In this document: piece after piece, positions 63,922-64,000 of the stretch
Numbering within the stretch: position 1 is the first letter of the stretch
How the letters are laid out: every line of letters starts with the position of its first letter
From: Ignavibacteria bacterium
GTDB taxonomy: Bacteria > Bacteroidota > Ignavibacteria > Ignavibacteriales > SURF-24
Assembly: GCA_025612375.1 (NCBI GenBank)
Contig: JAAXKN010000017.1
Span: forward strand, 22,621-86,620
Length of the DNA: 64,000 nt
Direction of reading: 5' to 3'
Made by a program: the position numbers and the translations under genes
The notes under the pieces: generated by a model
The model's database searches: none
Seen by the model: the letters and a program-made list of their open reading frames with translations, nothing else
Told to the model about the DNA's origin: nothing

Positions 63922-64000
63922 TATAACGTTACGGTGTCCCGCTTTTCGGGAAGAATAGGGAAACCGGTGAAAATCCGGTGCTGCCCCGCAACTGTAATTG
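63922..64000 (+). ncRNA. Cobalamin riboswitch, 5' part (cut by window edge)
   Basis: The sequence from about 63922 has the B12-element order. A start ACGGTGTCCCGCTTTTCGGG comes first, then GAATAGGGAAACCGGTG, then AAAATCCGGTGCTGCC and the near-invariant CCCGCAACTGTAA at 63984-63996. This is the adenosylcobalamin-binding core; the 3' part and expression platform lie outside the window. It should control a downstream gene, often a B12 transporter (BtuB-like), a B12 synthesis gene or a B12-independent isozyme. The upstream terminator shows it starts a new transcript. Confidence 0.9.

Overview
The window looks like a chromosome segment from a Gram-negative bacterium of the Ignavibacteria (Chlorobi/Bacteroidota side). 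This is inferred from content, not from a marker gene. Two large exported proteins end in type IX secretion (T9SS) sorting domains with the NFPNPF / NYPNPFNPST signature of that clade. A PorV/PorQ-type barrel and a lipoprotein resembling part of the T9SS translocon SprA are also present, along with lipid A genes (lpxB, lpxK), MEP-pathway isoprenoid synthesis (ispD), a two-domain-length PPDK and many small lipoproteins. Base composition is moderate and most genes are housekeeping. No rRNA, tRNA, CRISPR array or prophage was seen.

Layout. 1-8.6 kb: the N-terminal part of a multi-PAS sensor kinase that runs off the left edge, a CPBP membrane protease, a small membrane protein, an outer-membrane barrel next to a poly-HAMP chemoreceptor, and a Rossmann oxidoreductase with a TlpA-like thioredoxin. 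9-16 kb: SprA-like lipoprotein, lysA, an S66 LD-carboxypeptidase, a lipoprotein, priA. 16-22 kb: Yip1-like and other membrane proteins, tryptophanase, then a tight AMMECR1-Memo-DUF2520 run. 22-29 kb: lipoproteins, glycyl-tRNA synthetase with no ordinary start codon, a TPR protein, PorV/Q barrel and htpX. 29-36 kb (minus strand): gpsA, plsY, ispD, queA, and pyruvate phosphate dikinase with a long histone-H1-like Ala/Lys tail. 36-49 kb (minus strand): an envelope cluster with overlapping genes (lpxK, DUF374 acyltransferase, lpxB, methyltransferase, MtnX-like phosphatase, T9SS cargo, smc) and a membrane-anchored GH2-like protein that appears to have lost its catalytic residues. 49-51 kb: tpiA, nfu and the Mrp ATPase.

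51.3-53.3 kb is the only clearly accessory-looking stretch. A single-domain HUH (Y1) transposase sits inside two nested pairs of inverted, hairpin-forming repeats. The outer pair carries a GTAG tetranucleotide at the foot of a second hairpin, as in REP/REPIN elements mobilised by RAYT transposases. 53-57 kb: an unknown helical protein, a SufS-SufU fusion and a cystathionine beta-synthase-type PLP enzyme, together a sulfur/Fe-S module. 57-64 kb: a beta-helix T9SS cargo, a long WecA-like glycan-initiating transferase, a membrane-embedded spermidine-synthase-like protein and, at the right edge, the first part of a cobalamin riboswitch whose gene lies outside the window.

The strongest unusual signals are the REPIN/RAYT-like element, the H1-like tail on PPDK, the SufS-SufU fusion, the SprA-like lipoprotein, the GH2 pseudoenzyme and the irregular start of glyS. 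All calls were made by reading the sequence; no database search was run.
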